DNA of 64,000 nucleotides from Buttiauxella massiliensis (GCF_902500225.1 NZ_LR722662.1:47234-111233); one strand, 5' to 3'. Positions 47,226 to 56,532 are shown, numbered from the stretch's first letter. Made by a program: numbers and translations. Notes: generated by a model from the sequence alone, not told the origin.

Positions 47226-48812
47226 ATGATGCAAAGCAATATGGCCCCGTCCGGTATGGCGGTCACACCGCACCATTTAGCCAGTGAAACCGCATTATCC
47301 GTGCTGCGCCACGGTGGCGATGCTATCGAAGCGATGGTGGCTGCGGCGGCAACGATTGCCGTGGTTTATCCCCACATGAATGGTATTGGCGGTGATGGTT
47401 TCTGGCTGATAGTACCGCCGGAAGGTGAGCCGATTGCGATTGATGCCAGCGGTGCTGCGGGCTCGCTCGCATCGCTGGCATTTTACGCAGGCGAAACATC
47501 GATTCCTCATCGTGGCCCTAAAGCCGCGTTAACCGTGCCTGGAACCCTTAGCGGTTGGGACGAAGCGCTAAAAATTGCCGCACAGCTTGGTGGTGGGCAA
47601 CTACCGCTCTCGCGCTTACTGGCCGATGCGATTCGCTATGCGGCTGATGGCATTCCGGTGACCCAATCTCAAACGCTTGCAACCCATAGCAAATACGACG
47701 AGCTGGTTAATATCTCCGGTTTTGCTGAGACTTTTTTAAATCGCGGTGAAATTCCGCGAGCGGGTAGCCGCTTCACCCAGCCACGTCTTGCACAAACGCT
47801 GACACGCCTTACCGTTGAAGGGCTTGATAGTTTTTATCGTGGGCCGTTAGCCGCGCTAATCGCCGAAGAGTTAGCGGATTTAGGGATGCCGATAAATTTG
47901 CAGGATCTCGCGGCACAGCGTGCTAAACGCCGTATTCCTCTGCATCTTAGCCACCAGCAGGGTGATATTTATAATATGACGCCACCCACTCAGGGGCTGG
48001 TGTCGTTGGCGATCCTCGGGATCACCGATCATTTAGATATGGTGCAGGCAAACGAAACTCAAACTGTTCATCGCATCGTTGAGGCCACCAAAAAAGCTTT
48101 TGCACTGCGCGACAAATACATCACCGACCCACGCCATATCACCACTTCAATTCAAAGCCTGCTGGAGCCCGAGCCACTCACCGCACTGGCCGCAGAAATT
48201 GACGACACCAAAGCTGCCAATTGGGGAACCGGCAAAGGCCCCGGCGACACGGTCTGGATGGGAGTGATTGATAGCAGCGGGTTGGCAGTGTCGTTTATTC
48301 AAAGTATTTACCACGAGTTTGGCAGCGGCGTGGTGCTGCCCAAAAGCGGTGTTCTGTGGCAAAACCGTGGTGCGGCGTTCAGTCTCAAACCCGAAAGTTT
48401 ATTAAGCCTTGCTCCAGGAAAACAACCATTCCATACCCTGAATCCGGCAGCCGCCCGGCTTGCCGATGGCAGAACGATGGTTTACGGCTCGATGGGTGGC
48501 GACGGGCAACCGCAAACTCAGGCGGCTATTTTTACGCGCCACGTAATTCAGGGCATACCGTTGCAAGAAGCCGTAACCGCGCCAAGATGGTTATTAGGCA
48601 GAACCTGGGGGCAAGCCTCCGACAGCCTGAAATTAGAAGGTCGGTTTAGCCCGGAAACTTTCAAAGCACTGCGTGAATTGGGTCATGAAGTCGAAGCATT
48701 GCCAGATTTTAGCGAAGCTGTGGGCCATGCCGGAGCCATCGTGCGCCATACCAACGGCATGCTTGAGGGCGCATACGATCCACGCAGCAACGGCAGCGCC
48801 GCCGGATTTTAA
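47226..48812 (+). CDS. hpxW: Oxamate amidohydrolase HpxW (gamma-glutamyltransferase family)
   Basis: A 528-residue Ntn hydrolase. The nucleophile Thr342 starts the small subunit at GKGPGD/TVWMGVID, where the precursor cleaves itself. Substrate-site GSMGGDGQPQTQA is conserved. There is no signal peptide, unlike true gamma-glutamyltransferases, so it is cytoplasmic. K. pneumoniae HpxW hydrolyses oxamate to oxalate and ammonia. It is first gene of hpxWXYZ. Confidence 0.88.
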   Translation: MMQSNMAPSGMAVTPHHLASETALSVLRHGGDAIEAMVAAAATIAVVYPHMNGIGGDGFWLIVPPEGEPIAIDASGAAGSLASLAFYAGETSIPHRGPKAALTVPGTLSGWDEALKIAAQLGGGQLPLSRLLADAIRYAADGIPVTQSQTLATHSKYDELVNISGFAETFLNRGEIPRAGSRFTQPRLAQTLTRLTVEGLDSFYRGPLAALIAEELADLGMPINLQDLAAQRAKRRIPLHLSHQQGDIYNMTPPTQGLVSLAILGITDHLDMVQANETQTVHRIVEATKKAFALRDKYITDPRHITTSIQSLLEPEPLTALAAEIDDTKAANWGTGKGPGDTVWMGVIDSSGLAVSFIQSIYHEFGSGVVLPKSGVLWQNRGAAFSLKPESLLSLAPGKQPFHTLNPAAARLADGRTMVYGSMGGDGQPQTQAAIFTRHVIQGIPLQEAVTAPRWLLGRTWGQASDSLKLEGRFSPETFKALRELGHEVEALPDFSEAVGHAGAIVRHTNGMLEGAYDPRSNGSAAGF

Positions 48813-48822
48813 GGAGAACAAA

Positions 48823-49011
48823 ATGCTATTAAATTCTATCGACTGGCCCGCGTACATCAAAGTCATGGAGCAACTGCTTGACGTTCCTCTTGATGAGCCA
48901 CGCCGCCAGGAACTTGAAGTGCAATTGACTCGCATGGAGAAACTGGCAGAACCGCTAATGGATTTTCCATTGCCTGAACGCCAGGAAGTCGCGGGGATTT
49001 ATAAGCTATGA
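48823..49011 (+). CDS. hpxX: HpxX, small GatC/AtzG-like protein (DUF4089)
   Basis: A 62-residue protein (MLLNSIDWPAYIKVMEQLLD...) with AAGGAG seven bases upstream. Its form, and its place just before an amidase gene, match AtzG-like subunits that wrap and stabilise AtzE/GatA-type amidases. The C-terminal FPLPERQEVAGIYKL resembles the GatC tail. It overlaps hpxY by four bases (ATGA), which fits a stoichiometric complex. Confidence 0.8.
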   Translation: MLLNSIDWPAYIKVMEQLLDVPLDEPRRQELEVQLTRMEKLAEPLMDFPLPERQEVAGIYKL

Positions 49012-50387
49012 ATGCACTCTCCATTCGCGATATTCAGCAAGGATTAGCTATTGGCGAGTTTTCCGCACAGGAACTGGCGCAGCTTACGCTTGCGAAAATC
49101 GAGCAAGCCAATTCTGAAATTAACGCGTTTACGGAAATCACCGCCTCGCGTTTATTGCAAGAAGCCGCCGCCATTGACCAACTCCGTGTGCGCGGGGAAA
49201 CGCTGCCGCCATTGGCTGGCGTGCCTTATGCGGTAAAAAATCTCTTTGATATTAAAGGGGTCACCACGCTTGCAGGTGCCGAGATTTTTAGTACCCAGCC
49301 ACCAGCACTTGACGATGCGTTTGCCATCAATCAATTGAGTGCCGCCGGAGCAATGCTCACAGGCGCGCTGAATATGGATGCCTACGCATACGGTTTCACC
49401 ACCGAAAACAGCCACTACGGAGCTACCCGAAACCCGCTTGATTTAGCCAGAATTGCCGGCGGTTCATCCGGAGGTTCAGCAGCAGCCGTTGCCGCTGGGA
49501 TGGTGAACTTTAGCCTGGGCACTGATACTAACGGTTCGATTCGGGTTCCGGCTTCGCTGTGCGGCGTGTTTGGTCTGAAACCTACTTTCGGCCGCCTTTC
49601 GCGTAGCGGCAGCCAGCCGTTTGTTGCCAGTCTCGACCATATCGGCCCATTGGCACGTAACGTGGATGACTTAGCCCGTGTATATGACGCGCTTCAGGGA
49701 AGCGACGCAACAGACCATTTCCAGTCATCCCGCAATATCGAGCCCGTGGCCGATAAACTGGAAAAAACCGCTGGCTTGCGTAGCGCCGTATTAGGAGGCT
49801 TCTTTGAAACCTGGTGCGATAATGATGCAAAAGCGGCGGTGGCAAGAGTGGCTAAAATACTTGGGACCGACGAATGCATTATGTTGCCTGAAGCTGAATT
49901 AGCTCGCTCGGCAGCATTTTTGCTCTCTGCCGCTGAAGGTGGAAACCATTACTTACCGGCACTACGTGAACAGGCAGAACGTTTTGAGCTTAACTCCCGT
50001 GAACGCCTCCTGGCTGGAGCGATGACACCATCAGCCTGGTACACTCAAGCGCAACGCTTCCGATCATGGTTCCGGGATAAAACGTTAACGCTCTTCGAAA
50101 AGTATGATCTGCTTATCGCACCAGCAACACCCTGTAGTGCCACACTAATTGGACAGCAAACCATGCAAATTAACGGAACGGATCTTCCCGTGAAAGCCAG
50201 CATGGGTATGTTGACACAACCTATTTCATTCCTTGGTTTACCAGTCGTCACGGTGCCATTGATGAGTGCAAGTGGGCATCCCATCGGTGTGCAGCTCATT
50301 GCACCACCATGGCGGGAAGATATCTGCCTGAGAGCTGCCCATCAGCTTGAAATACAGGGTATGCTGGCAGGGAAAACCACCAGGTAA
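49008..50387 (+). CDS. hpxY: HpxY, AtzE/GatA-type amidase
   Basis: A 459-residue amidase-signature enzyme with the Ser-cisSer-Lys triad: Lys in GVPYAVKNLFDIKG, cis-Ser in AGGSSGGSAAAVAAG and the nucleophile Ser region TDTNGSIRVPASLCGVFGLKPT. It is nearest in type to AtzE (1-carboxybiuret hydrolase) paired with AtzG. In this cluster a ureido or oxalurate-like amide is a plausible substrate, but none is proven. Confidence 0.85.
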   Translation: MNALSIRDIQQGLAIGEFSAQELAQLTLAKIEQANSEINAFTEITASRLLQEAAAIDQLRVRGETLPPLAGVPYAVKNLFDIKGVTTLAGAEIFSTQPPALDDAFAINQLSAAGAMLTGALNMDAYAYGFTTENSHYGATRNPLDLARIAGGSSGGSAAAVAAGMVNFSLGTDTNGSIRVPASLCGVFGLKPTFGRLSRSGSQPFVASLDHIGPLARNVDDLARVYDALQGSDATDHFQSSRNIEPVADKLEKTAGLRSAVLGGFFETWCDNDAKAAVARVAKILGTDECIMLPEAELARSAAFLLSAAEGGNHYLPALREQAERFELNSRERLLAGAMTPSAWYTQAQRFRSWFRDKTLTLFEKYDLLIAPATPCSATLIGQQTMQINGTDLPVKASMGMLTQPISFLGLPVVTVPLMSASGHPIGVQLIAPPWREDICLRAAHQLEIQGMLAGKTTR

Positions 50388-50397
50388 GGTAAATACT

Positions 50398-50781
50398 ATG
50401 ATGCGTGACAATATTGATCGCCCGGCAATCGTGAATGAGGTGAGTGCCGCTTTTTACCGCTACGAACAGGCGTTGATCAGCAACGATGTTGCGGTCTTAG
50501 ATGAGTTGTTTTGGGCCGATCCCCGTACCGTTCGCTTTGGTGCGAGTGAAAATCTTTATGGTATCGATGAGATAAGAGCTTTCAGAAATGCTCGCTCATC
50601 TCAAGGGCTAGACCGGCTTTTGCAAAATACCACCATCACCACCTATGGCGATGATATGGCTGTTGCCAGCACTGAATTCACCCGCGAGGGAAGCGACAAA
50701 ATTGGCCGCCAGATGCAAACATGGGTCAAATTTCCTTATGGCTGGCGAATTGTTGCCGCACATGTCAGCGTGATGGGTTAA
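50398..50781 (+). CDS. hpxZ: HpxZ, AtzH-like NTF2-fold protein (DUF3225)
   Basis: A 127-residue protein with the NTF2/SnoaL-like pattern (NEVSAAFYRYEQALISNDVAVLDELFW, GWRIVAAHVSVM). DUF3225 proteins include AtzH, a decarboxylating amidohydrolase in cyanuric acid breakdown. The ATG at 50398 has AAGG eight bases upstream; a second ATG follows at once. It is the last gene of hpxWXYZ. Confidence 0.8.
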   Translation: MMRDNIDRPAIVNEVSAAFYRYEQALISNDVAVLDELFWADPRTVRFGASENLYGIDEIRAFRNARSSQGLDRLLQNTTITTYGDDMAVASTEFTREGSDKIGRQMQTWVKFPYGWRIVAAHVSVMG

Positions 50782-50824
50782 AGACCGTGGGCGGGAAACG
50801 AAATGTCACCCGCCGCCACATCAT

Positions 50825-51781
50825 TTATTCACAATATGGATGCGTCTTCACCCAATGCTCGGCAATATCCTGACGACGGCAAATCCACACATCATCATGC
50901 TGTTGCACATAATCAAGAAAACGCTGCAACGCTCTGAAACGACCCGGCCGCCCCAGTAAACGGCAGTGCATACCGATAGACATCATTTTCGGTGCAGTTT
51001 CCCCTTCTTCGTACAACACATCAAAGCTGTCTTTCAGATAGGTATAAAACTGTTCGGCGGTGTTAAAACCCTGCGCGGTTGCAAAACGCATATCGTTGGC
51101 ATCAAGCGTGTAAGGCACCACCAAATGCGGTTTTGTCGAACCATCGCTACAGCTAACTTTGCTCCAGAATGGCAAATCGTCGCCGTAATAATCGCTGTCG
51201 TAAAGGAAGCTGCCATTTTCCACCACCAGCCGACGCGTATTCGGACTATCGCGGCCGGTATACCAACCGAGCGGTTTGCTGCCGAACAAATCTTCGAGGA
51301 TTTCGATGGCCTGGTGCATATGCTGGCGCTCAGTTGCCTCATCCAGATTTTGATAGTGGATCCAGCGCCAGCCGTGACTTACCACGTCGTAATCAGCTGC
51401 TTTTATTGCTTCAACAATTTCAGGGTTACGCGCCAGTGCCATTGCTACGCCAAATACCGTCATGGTCAGGCCACGTTTTTGGAACTCGTTATGGATGCGC
51501 CAGAACCCGGCTCGCGAACCGTATTCATAGAGAGAATCCATCGACATATGGCGGTCAGGGAAACTGGCCGCACCGATGATATCGGAAAGAAATTGTTCCG
51601 AGCCGCTGTCACCATGCAGAACGTGGTTTTCCCCCCCCTCTTCAAAATTGAGAACGAACTGCACAGCTACGCGTGCGTTATTTGGCCATTGCGCATGTGG
51701 CGGCTTACCCGCATAACCTTTCATGTCACGCGGGTAGTTTTCAGTGAAGTGATAGTTTTTAGTTTTCGGTACTTCATTCAT
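50825..51781 (-). CDS. puuE: Allantoinase PuuE (polysaccharide deacetylase family, HpxB-like)
   Basis: A 318-residue allantoinase of the polysaccharide-deacetylase fold, unrelated to the amidohydrolase-type AllB. It opens allantoin to allantoate and needs no metal in characterised members. Typical stretches are YPRDMKGYAGKPP, VQFVLNFEEGGENHVLHGD, SHGWRWIHYQ and GWYTGRDSPNTRRL. AAGGA lies eight bases before the ATG. It follows hpxA by 31 bases, as in the Klebsiella hpxAB pair. This puuE is not the E. coli putrescine-pathway gene of the same name. Confidence 0.92.
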   Translation of the reverse strand: MNEVPKTKNYHFTENYPRDMKGYAGKPPHAQWPNNARVAVQFVLNFEEGGENHVLHGDSGSEQFLSDIIGAASFPDRHMSMDSLYEYGSRAGFWRIHNEFQKRGLTMTVFGVAMALARNPEIVEAIKAADYDVVSHGWRWIHYQNLDEATERQHMHQAIEILEDLFGSKPLGWYTGRDSPNTRRLVVENGSFLYDSDYYGDDLPFWSKVSCSDGSTKPHLVVPYTLDANDMRFATAQGFNTAEQFYTYLKDSFDVLYEEGETAPKMMSIGMHCRLLGRPGRFRALQRFLDYVQQHDDVWICRRQDIAEHWVKTHPYCE

Positions 51782-51812
51782 GGTTCGGTTCCTTATGAGC
51801 CGAGCCAGAATT

Positions 51813-52550
51813 TCAACTCAGCATGTCAAAACAGCCTGATAACGGCTTTTTATTCGGATACGCGAGGTCACCATGTTTGCTGGTTCCAAGCCCAAGAGCG
51901 ATGAGGGACTCGACCATTTTCACAGCTGCTGTTACGCCATCAATTACGGGAATACCCAACTCAGCAGTCAGTTCCCGTGCAAGATTAGCCATTCCGCCAC
52001 AACCGAGCACAATCGCTCCGCTGTTATCTTCTTTCATGGCTTGTATACAACGCTCGCGCACCTTCATCTGAGCAAGACCCGTGCCATCTTCCAGAGCAAG
52101 TACCGGTAAATCGATCGCATGCAGCGCTGCGCAGTGGTGCTCGAAGCCATACTGGCGTAATAAATGACGCGCAATAATCACAGTGCGCGGCAAAGTGGTG
52201 ACGATAGAAAAACGTGTCGCAACCATAGTTGCAACATGCATCGCAGCTTCGGCGATGCCGATAACCGGGCCACTGGCGAGTTCACGTGCGGCCAGTAAAC
52301 CAGGATCGCCAAAGCAGGCGATGACGTGACCACTGACCCCCTGCTCTTTGCCAAATTTGATTTGCTCAAGCACACCAATAGCCGCTATCGCTTCATCAAA
52401 ATGTCCTTCTATTGACTCCACGCCCTGTGATGGGCAAACCGCGATGATTTCGCTGGAAGGTGCAGCGACACTGCGCGCCGCTTGCGCGATGGTGTGCGTC
52501 ATTGCCACGTTAGTATTCGGGTTAATCACCTGAATCAAATGTTTCGTCAT
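51813..52550 (-). CDS. hpxA: Allantoin racemase HpxA
   Basis: An Asp/Glu/hydantoin racemase family protein of 245 residues. The two catalytic Cys lie in VIACFGDPGLLAARE and VLGCGGMANLARELT, and INPNTNVAMT is the family N-terminus. It interconverts R- and S-allantoin so that either enantiomer can be used by the allantoinase. The ATG at 52550 has AGAGGA six bases upstream. An earlier in-frame start at 52586 adds non-homologous residues. First gene of hpxA-puuE, divergent from the permease. Confidence 0.9.
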   Translation of the reverse strand: MTKHLIQVINPNTNVAMTHTIAQAARSVAAPSSEIIAVCPSQGVESIEGHFDEAIAAIGVLEQIKFGKEQGVSGHVIACFGDPGLLAARELASGPVIGIAEAAMHVATMVATRFSIVTTLPRTVIIARHLLRQYGFEHHCAALHAIDLPVLALEDGTGLAQMKVRERCIQAMKEDNSGAIVLGCGGMANLARELTAELGIPVIDGVTAAVKMVESLIALGLGTSKHGDLAYPNKKPLSGCFDMLS

Positions 52551-52704
52551 GTTGAGTCCTCTGTATTTTTGCCACCGGTTTAGCACCAGATCCGGGCAAC
52601 GAAATGTTCAAATGCACCATAGTAAAGCGCAATAAGTAATCACACGGCCTTATTAATGCACCAAAAAGCCTGAATAATCCATTTGTTCCACAAAACATGA
52701 AACC

Positions 52705-52720
52705 TGGCCCGGTTAATGCA
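52705..52720 (+). promoter_or_regulatory. Sigma-54-like promoter of the allantoin permease gene
   Basis: TGGCCC, five bases, ATGCA keeps GG and GC exactly 12 bases apart. Two TGCACCA half-sites of NtrC type lie upstream (52613-52619 and 52657-52663). The match is weaker than that of hpxJ. Confidence 0.45.
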
Positions 52721-52771
52721 ACTAAAGTTGCAGACATTCCGTCAGCATCTGTTTTTAAAGGAGCAGATTTC

Positions 52772-54265
52772 ATGCCAAACAATGAAAATACGTCATCAGC
52801 TTTGACCGAGAGCGCCAATGCCGGCTACAGCCCGCGCCTGTGTAATGATGATCTGGCGCCAACGCGCAACCAGACATGGTCCTGGTACAATATTTTTTCT
52901 TTCTGGATGTCCGATGTTCACAGCATGGGTGGCTATGTGGTGGCTGCCAGCTTCTTCACACTAGGGCTGGCAAGCTGGCAGGTTTTGCTTTGCTTGCTGG
53001 TAGGGATTTGCATCGTACAGCTGTGCGCGAACCTGGTAGCAAAACCTAGCCAAATGGCGGGCGTACCCTACGCAGTAATTTGCCGCCAGGCATTTGGCGT
53101 GTTCGGTGCCAATATTCCGGCAGTGATACGCGGGTTAATCGCGTTCGCCTGGTACGGTATCCAGACTTATCTGGCCGCAAATGCATTGATGCTCGTTATG
53201 CTGAAATTCTGGCCCTCGCTTGCGCCAATGACCACCGGGCATTTCCTGGGGCTGTCGCATCTCGGCTGGGTTTGCTTCGGCATTATGTGGGTGCTTCAGG
53301 CGATGGTGTTCTGGCACGGCATGAACGCTATCAAACGATTTATTGATATTGCAGGGCCTGCGGTATACATCGTGATGATGGCGTTGGCGGGCTGGATTTT
53401 GTATCAAACTGGATTTGACGGAATTTCATTTACGCTTGCCAGCAAACAACTTAGCTCTGGTGAGCAGACGTGGCAGATGCTGACCGCAACAGCACTGGTC
53501 GTTTCATACTTCTCAGGCCCATTGCTAAACTTCGGTGACTTTTCGCGTTACGGCAAGAGTATGAAAGAGATCCGTCGTGGTAACCGCTGGGGGCTGCCGT
53601 TTAACTTCCTGCTGTTCTCTATCGTGACCGTGGTGATTGTTTCCGGTACACAATCCCTGTTTGGCAAAATGATCACCGACCCTATCGAAACGGTAAGCCA
53701 TGTGGGCAATAGCCTCGCGATGGCCATCGGTTTGCTGACCATGATCACCGCCACTATCGGTATTAATATCGTGGCAAACTTTGTATCACCTGCTTTCGAC
53801 TTCTCGAACTGCTCGCCGCAAAAAATCAGCTTCCGTACCGGTGGGATGATTGCAGCCGTGGGATCTGTACTGCTGACACCGTGGAACTTGTTCCAGTCAC
53901 CAGAACTTATTCACTACACGCTGGATGTGTTGGGTGCGTTTATTGGGCCACTGTTCGGTATTCTGCTGACTGACTTCTACATCATTAAACGCAGCAAAAT
54001 CTATATCGACGATCTGTTTGATGACACGCCAAAAGGCCGCTACTGGTACAAAAGTGGTTTCAACCCAAAAGCGATTCTCGCACTGCTGCCATCGGTTGCC
54101 ATTGGCTTAATCATCAGCTTTATTCCGGCACTGCATGAGGTGGCTAACTTTAGCTGGTTTATCGGCGCATTCCTAAGTGCAGGCTGTTATCGCTGGTTGG
54201 CACGTGCAGATAAAGTGAGTGACGTTGCGGGATACAATGGACAGGTTGTAGTTTCGAAGGAATAA
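52772..54265 (+). CDS. hpxC: NCS1 family allantoin/purine permease (HpxC-like)
   Basis: A 497-residue transporter with 12 predicted helices of the NCS1 family. Family features are RNQTWSWYNIFSFWMSDVHSMGGY in helix 1, MAGVPYAVICRQAFGVFGANIPA and IAFAWYGIQTYL. Divergent placement beside allantoin racemase and allantoinase points to allantoin uptake, as for HpxC in Klebsiella; uracil or hydantoin relatives exist. AAAGGAG lies nine bases before the ATG at 52772. A start at 52697 would include the putative promoter. Confidence 0.87.
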   Translation: MPNNENTSSALTESANAGYSPRLCNDDLAPTRNQTWSWYNIFSFWMSDVHSMGGYVVAASFFTLGLASWQVLLCLLVGICIVQLCANLVAKPSQMAGVPYAVICRQAFGVFGANIPAVIRGLIAFAWYGIQTYLAANALMLVMLKFWPSLAPMTTGHFLGLSHLGWVCFGIMWVLQAMVFWHGMNAIKRFIDIAGPAVYIVMMALAGWILYQTGFDGISFTLASKQLSSGEQTWQMLTATALVVSYFSGPLLNFGDFSRYGKSMKEIRRGNRWGLPFNFLLFSIVTVVIVSGTQSLFGKMITDPIETVSHVGNSLAMAIGLLTMITATIGINIVANFVSPAFDFSNCSPQKISFRTGGMIAAVGSVLLTPWNLFQSPELIHYTLDVLGAFIGPLFGILLTDFYIIKRSKIYIDDLFDDTPKGRYWYKSGFNPKAILALLPSVAIGLIISFIPALHEVANFSWFIGAFLSAGCYRWLARADKVSDVAGYNGQVVVSKE

Positions 54266-54271
54266 AACGAC

Positions 54272-54303
54272 GAAAGCCTGAATCATTTCTGATTCAGGCT
54301 TTC
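54272..54303. terminator. Bidirectional terminator between the permease gene and tRNA-Asp
   Basis: A 14-bp perfect stem (GAAAGCCTGAATCA / TGATTCAGGCTTTC) with loop TTTC. It follows the permease stop by six bases and the minus-strand tRNA 3' end by six bases, where the tail reads GTCGTTTTATT. Confidence 0.75.
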
Positions 54304-54309
54304 TAATTG

Positions 54310-54386
54310 TGGCGGAACGGACGGGACTCGAACCCGCGACCCCCTGCGTGACAGGCAGGTATTCTAACCGACTGAACTACCGCTCC
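54310..54386 (-). tRNA. aspV: tRNA-Asp (GTC), aspV position
   Basis: 77 bases including an encoded CCA. The minus strand begins GGAGCGGTAGTTCAGTCGG, the anticodon stem-loop is CCTGCCTGTCACGCAGG with anticodon GTC, and the T arm is GGGTTCGAGTCCC. Its place next to dnaQ is that of E. coli aspV. The sequence is identical to the copy at 63740. Confidence 0.96.
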
Positions 54387-54520
54387 GCGTTTTGTTCCCC
54401 GTCGGGAACGAGGCAGATAATACGTATAGGGCTGATGAGCGTCAACGTTTTTTCTTATTAAACTAATCGTTTGCCGTTAATTTCACCCAAACGGTGATTT
54501 TTAATGCATTTGCGCTGCTT

Positions 54521-55252
54521 TTATAAACGCCACAGGCAACTTCCGCCCTTTTTTTCCACCAGGTCGAGTCGCGATTCATGCGCTTCCAGTTCTGCATCGC
54601 TGGCACGAATGACGCGTATACCCGAACTGCGGCGTACAACACGTTGAATTCCGTTATCTCCACTACGCTGTTGCACATCCCCTTCCATCGCAAACTTCAG
54701 AGAAGTTTGTCCACCCGTCATCATTAAATAGACGTCGGCCAGAATTTGGGCATCGAGCAATGCGCCGTGCAACGTTCGCTTGCTGTTATCTATTTCATAA
54801 CGTGAGCAAAGTGCATCGAGGCTATTACGCTTGCCCGGGAACATTTTTCGGGCGAGAGCGAGGCTATCGGTAACTTTGCAGAAGGTATTAGTTTTTGGAA
54901 TATCGCGTTTGAGTTTGCCGAACTCATAATCCATAAACCCGATATCAAACGATGCGTTATGGATGACGAGCTCTGCGCCGCGAATATAGTCCATAAACGA
55001 ATCAGCAACCTGGTCGAAGGTTGGTTTGTCTGCCAGAAACTCATCGGCAATTCCATGCACGCCAAAGGCTTCCGGGTCTACCAGACGATCAGGTTTCAGG
55101 TATACGTGGAAATTATTACCCGTCAGGCGGCGGTTGATGACTTCAACCGCACCGATTTCAATAATGCGGTGCCCTTCGTAGTGAGCACCGATTTGGTTCA
55201 TACCGGTGGTTTCTGTATCGAGGACGATCTGTCGTGTAATTGCTGTGCTCAT
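54521..55252 (-). CDS. dnaQ: DNA polymerase III epsilon subunit
   Basis: The 3'-5' proofreading exonuclease of the replicative polymerase, 243 residues as in E. coli. Exo I ([10 protein letters not shown]), Exo II ([15 protein letters not shown]) and Exo III ([21 protein letters not shown]) are intact. The C-terminal tail that binds the alpha subunit is present (SCLWRL end). It is divergent from rnhA with only 52 bases between the starts, so the promoters overlap as in E. coli. Confidence 0.96.
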   Translation of the reverse strand: MSTAITRQIVLDTETTGMNQIGAHYEGHRIIEIGAVEVINRRLTGNNFHVYLKPDRLVDPEAFGVHGIADEFLADKPTFDQVADSFMDYIRGAELVIHNASFDIGFMDYEFGKLKRDIPKTNTFCKVTDSLALARKMFPGKRNSLDALCSRYEIDNSKRTLHGALLDAQILADVYLMMTGGQTSLKFAMEGDVQQRSGDNGIQRVVRRSSGIRVIRASDAELEAHESRLDLVEKKGGSCLWRL

Positions 55253-55304
55253 GGCGCTCGTTTATGTCAGACTTGGTTTTTTAATCACAGGAAGTCTACC
55301 AGAG

Positions 55305-55781
55305 ATGCGCAAACAGGTAGAAATTTTCACCGATGGCTCTTGCCTCGGCAACCCGGGCCCGGGTGGATATGGTGCTATTTTACGCTACAAACAGCACGAA
55401 AAAATTTTTAGCGTCGGCTTTCGCCTGACCACAAACAATCGCATGGAAATGATGGCGGCAATCGTTGCACTTGAGGCGTTGGTCGAGCCTTGTGACGTTG
55501 TACTTAGCACCGACAGCCAATATGTTCGTCAGGGTATTACCCAATGGATTCATAACTGGAAAAAACGTGGCTGGAAAACAGCCGATAAAAAACCAGTCAA
55601 GAATGTCGATTTATGGAAGCGACTGGATGCTGCCTTAAGCGAGCACAAAATCAGTTGGGAATGGGTGAAAGGCCATGCCGGTCACCCTGAAAACGAACGT
55701 TGTGATGAACTCGCCCGTGAAGCAGCTTCTAATCCAACTCTCGAGGACGTGGGTTATCAGCCAGAGACGGCGAAGCCTTAG
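55305..55781 (+). CDS. rnhA: Ribonuclease HI
   Basis: RNase HI cleaves RNA in RNA-DNA hybrids. The 158-residue protein begins [23 protein letters not shown]. The acidic site residues lie in [26 protein letters not shown] and [11 protein letters not shown]. The ATG at 55305 matches E. coli. Its last 53 bases overlap the convergent yafS. Confidence 0.96.
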   Translation: MRKQVEIFTDGSCLGNPGPGGYGAILRYKQHEKIFSVGFRLTTNNRMEMMAAIVALEALVEPCDVVLSTDSQYVRQGITQWIHNWKKRGWKTADKKPVKNVDLWKRLDAALSEHKISWEWVKGHAGHPENERCDELAREAASNPTLEDVGYQPETAKP

Positions 55782-56496
55782 TTGCTTCACGAAATTGCCG
55801 TGTTGCCCCCACAGCTGAGCGGATTTGCGTTTTTGCTTTCCGGCTTTTCATTGGATTGAGCGTAAGAGGCAATGTCCGCTTACGCGCCACAATGACATGC
55901 ATGCATCCCAACGCAGGAAGATGGGTACTGAGCATTTTCCCGCCTTGTTTACTCCAGGGTAAAACCTGAAAACTGCGTTGGTGCATCACTTCAAAATTCA
56001 GCAATGCCAGCCAATCGAACATCCTCATCGGCGTAAACATTCGGCAGTGGTATGGCGCACGTTTGCGGATAAATGGCACGACTTTACCTAAACCTAATAA
56101 ACTCACCGGGTTGAAACTGCTGATAATTAGCCAGCCATCATCAATTAATACCCGGTCAGCTTCACGCAATAACCCATGAGGATCCTGGCACCACGGCAAT
56201 GTATGAGCCAACATACATGCATCGACTGATTTACCCGCAAAAGGCAAATACAGCGGATCGGCATTCACCTGGAGTCGTTCGCCTTGTAAGGCAACATTCA
56301 CCTGGTGTGAAATAGCACAGGCTTCTGTGTTGATTTCGGTGCTTAAGTTACCGATTTTCAGTAAGTGGAAACCAAACATCTTAGCAAACCACGGCTGAAG
56401 TTGGGATTCCAGCGCCTCACGGTAGTACTCGCCCCAGGGCAGTTCTCCCCAATGATGCGGTGAAATGAAATTTACAGGTATCCTTGCCGGTTTCAT
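55729..56496 (-). CDS. yafS: YafS, SAM-dependent methyltransferase
   Basis: A 255-residue class I methyltransferase-like protein. SAM-fold features are [26 protein letters not shown] and [22 protein letters not shown]. It is slightly longer than E. coli YafS (240) through a divergent, charged C-terminus. The substrate is unknown. The ATG at 56496 (MKPARIPV) has AAGG five bases upstream and matches E. coli. Divergent from gloB by 36 bases. Confidence 0.9.
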   Translation of the reverse strand: MKPARIPVNFISPHHWGELPWGEYYREALESQLQPWFAKMFGFHLLKIGNLSTEINTEACAISHQVNVALQGERLQVNADPLYLPFAGKSVDACMLAHTLPWCQDPHGLLREADRVLIDDGWLIISSFNPVSLLGLGKVVPFIRKRAPYHCRMFTPMRMFDWLALLNFEVMHQRSFQVLPWSKQGGKMLSTHLPALGCMHVIVARKRTLPLTLNPMKSRKAKTQIRSAVGATRQFREATKASPSLADNPRPRELD

Positions 56497-56532
56497 CACT
56501 ACCTTCTTAGCGCAATACAGAGAGGTTGAATT

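Noticed and set aside
52551..52704. Minus-strand sigma-54 promoter for hpxA-puuE
   Set aside because: No GG/GC pair with 12-base spacing in the correct orientation was found.
54463..54693. Minus-strand 76-codon frame overlapping the dnaQ end
   Set aside because: A different frame of dnaQ with no start signal or homology.
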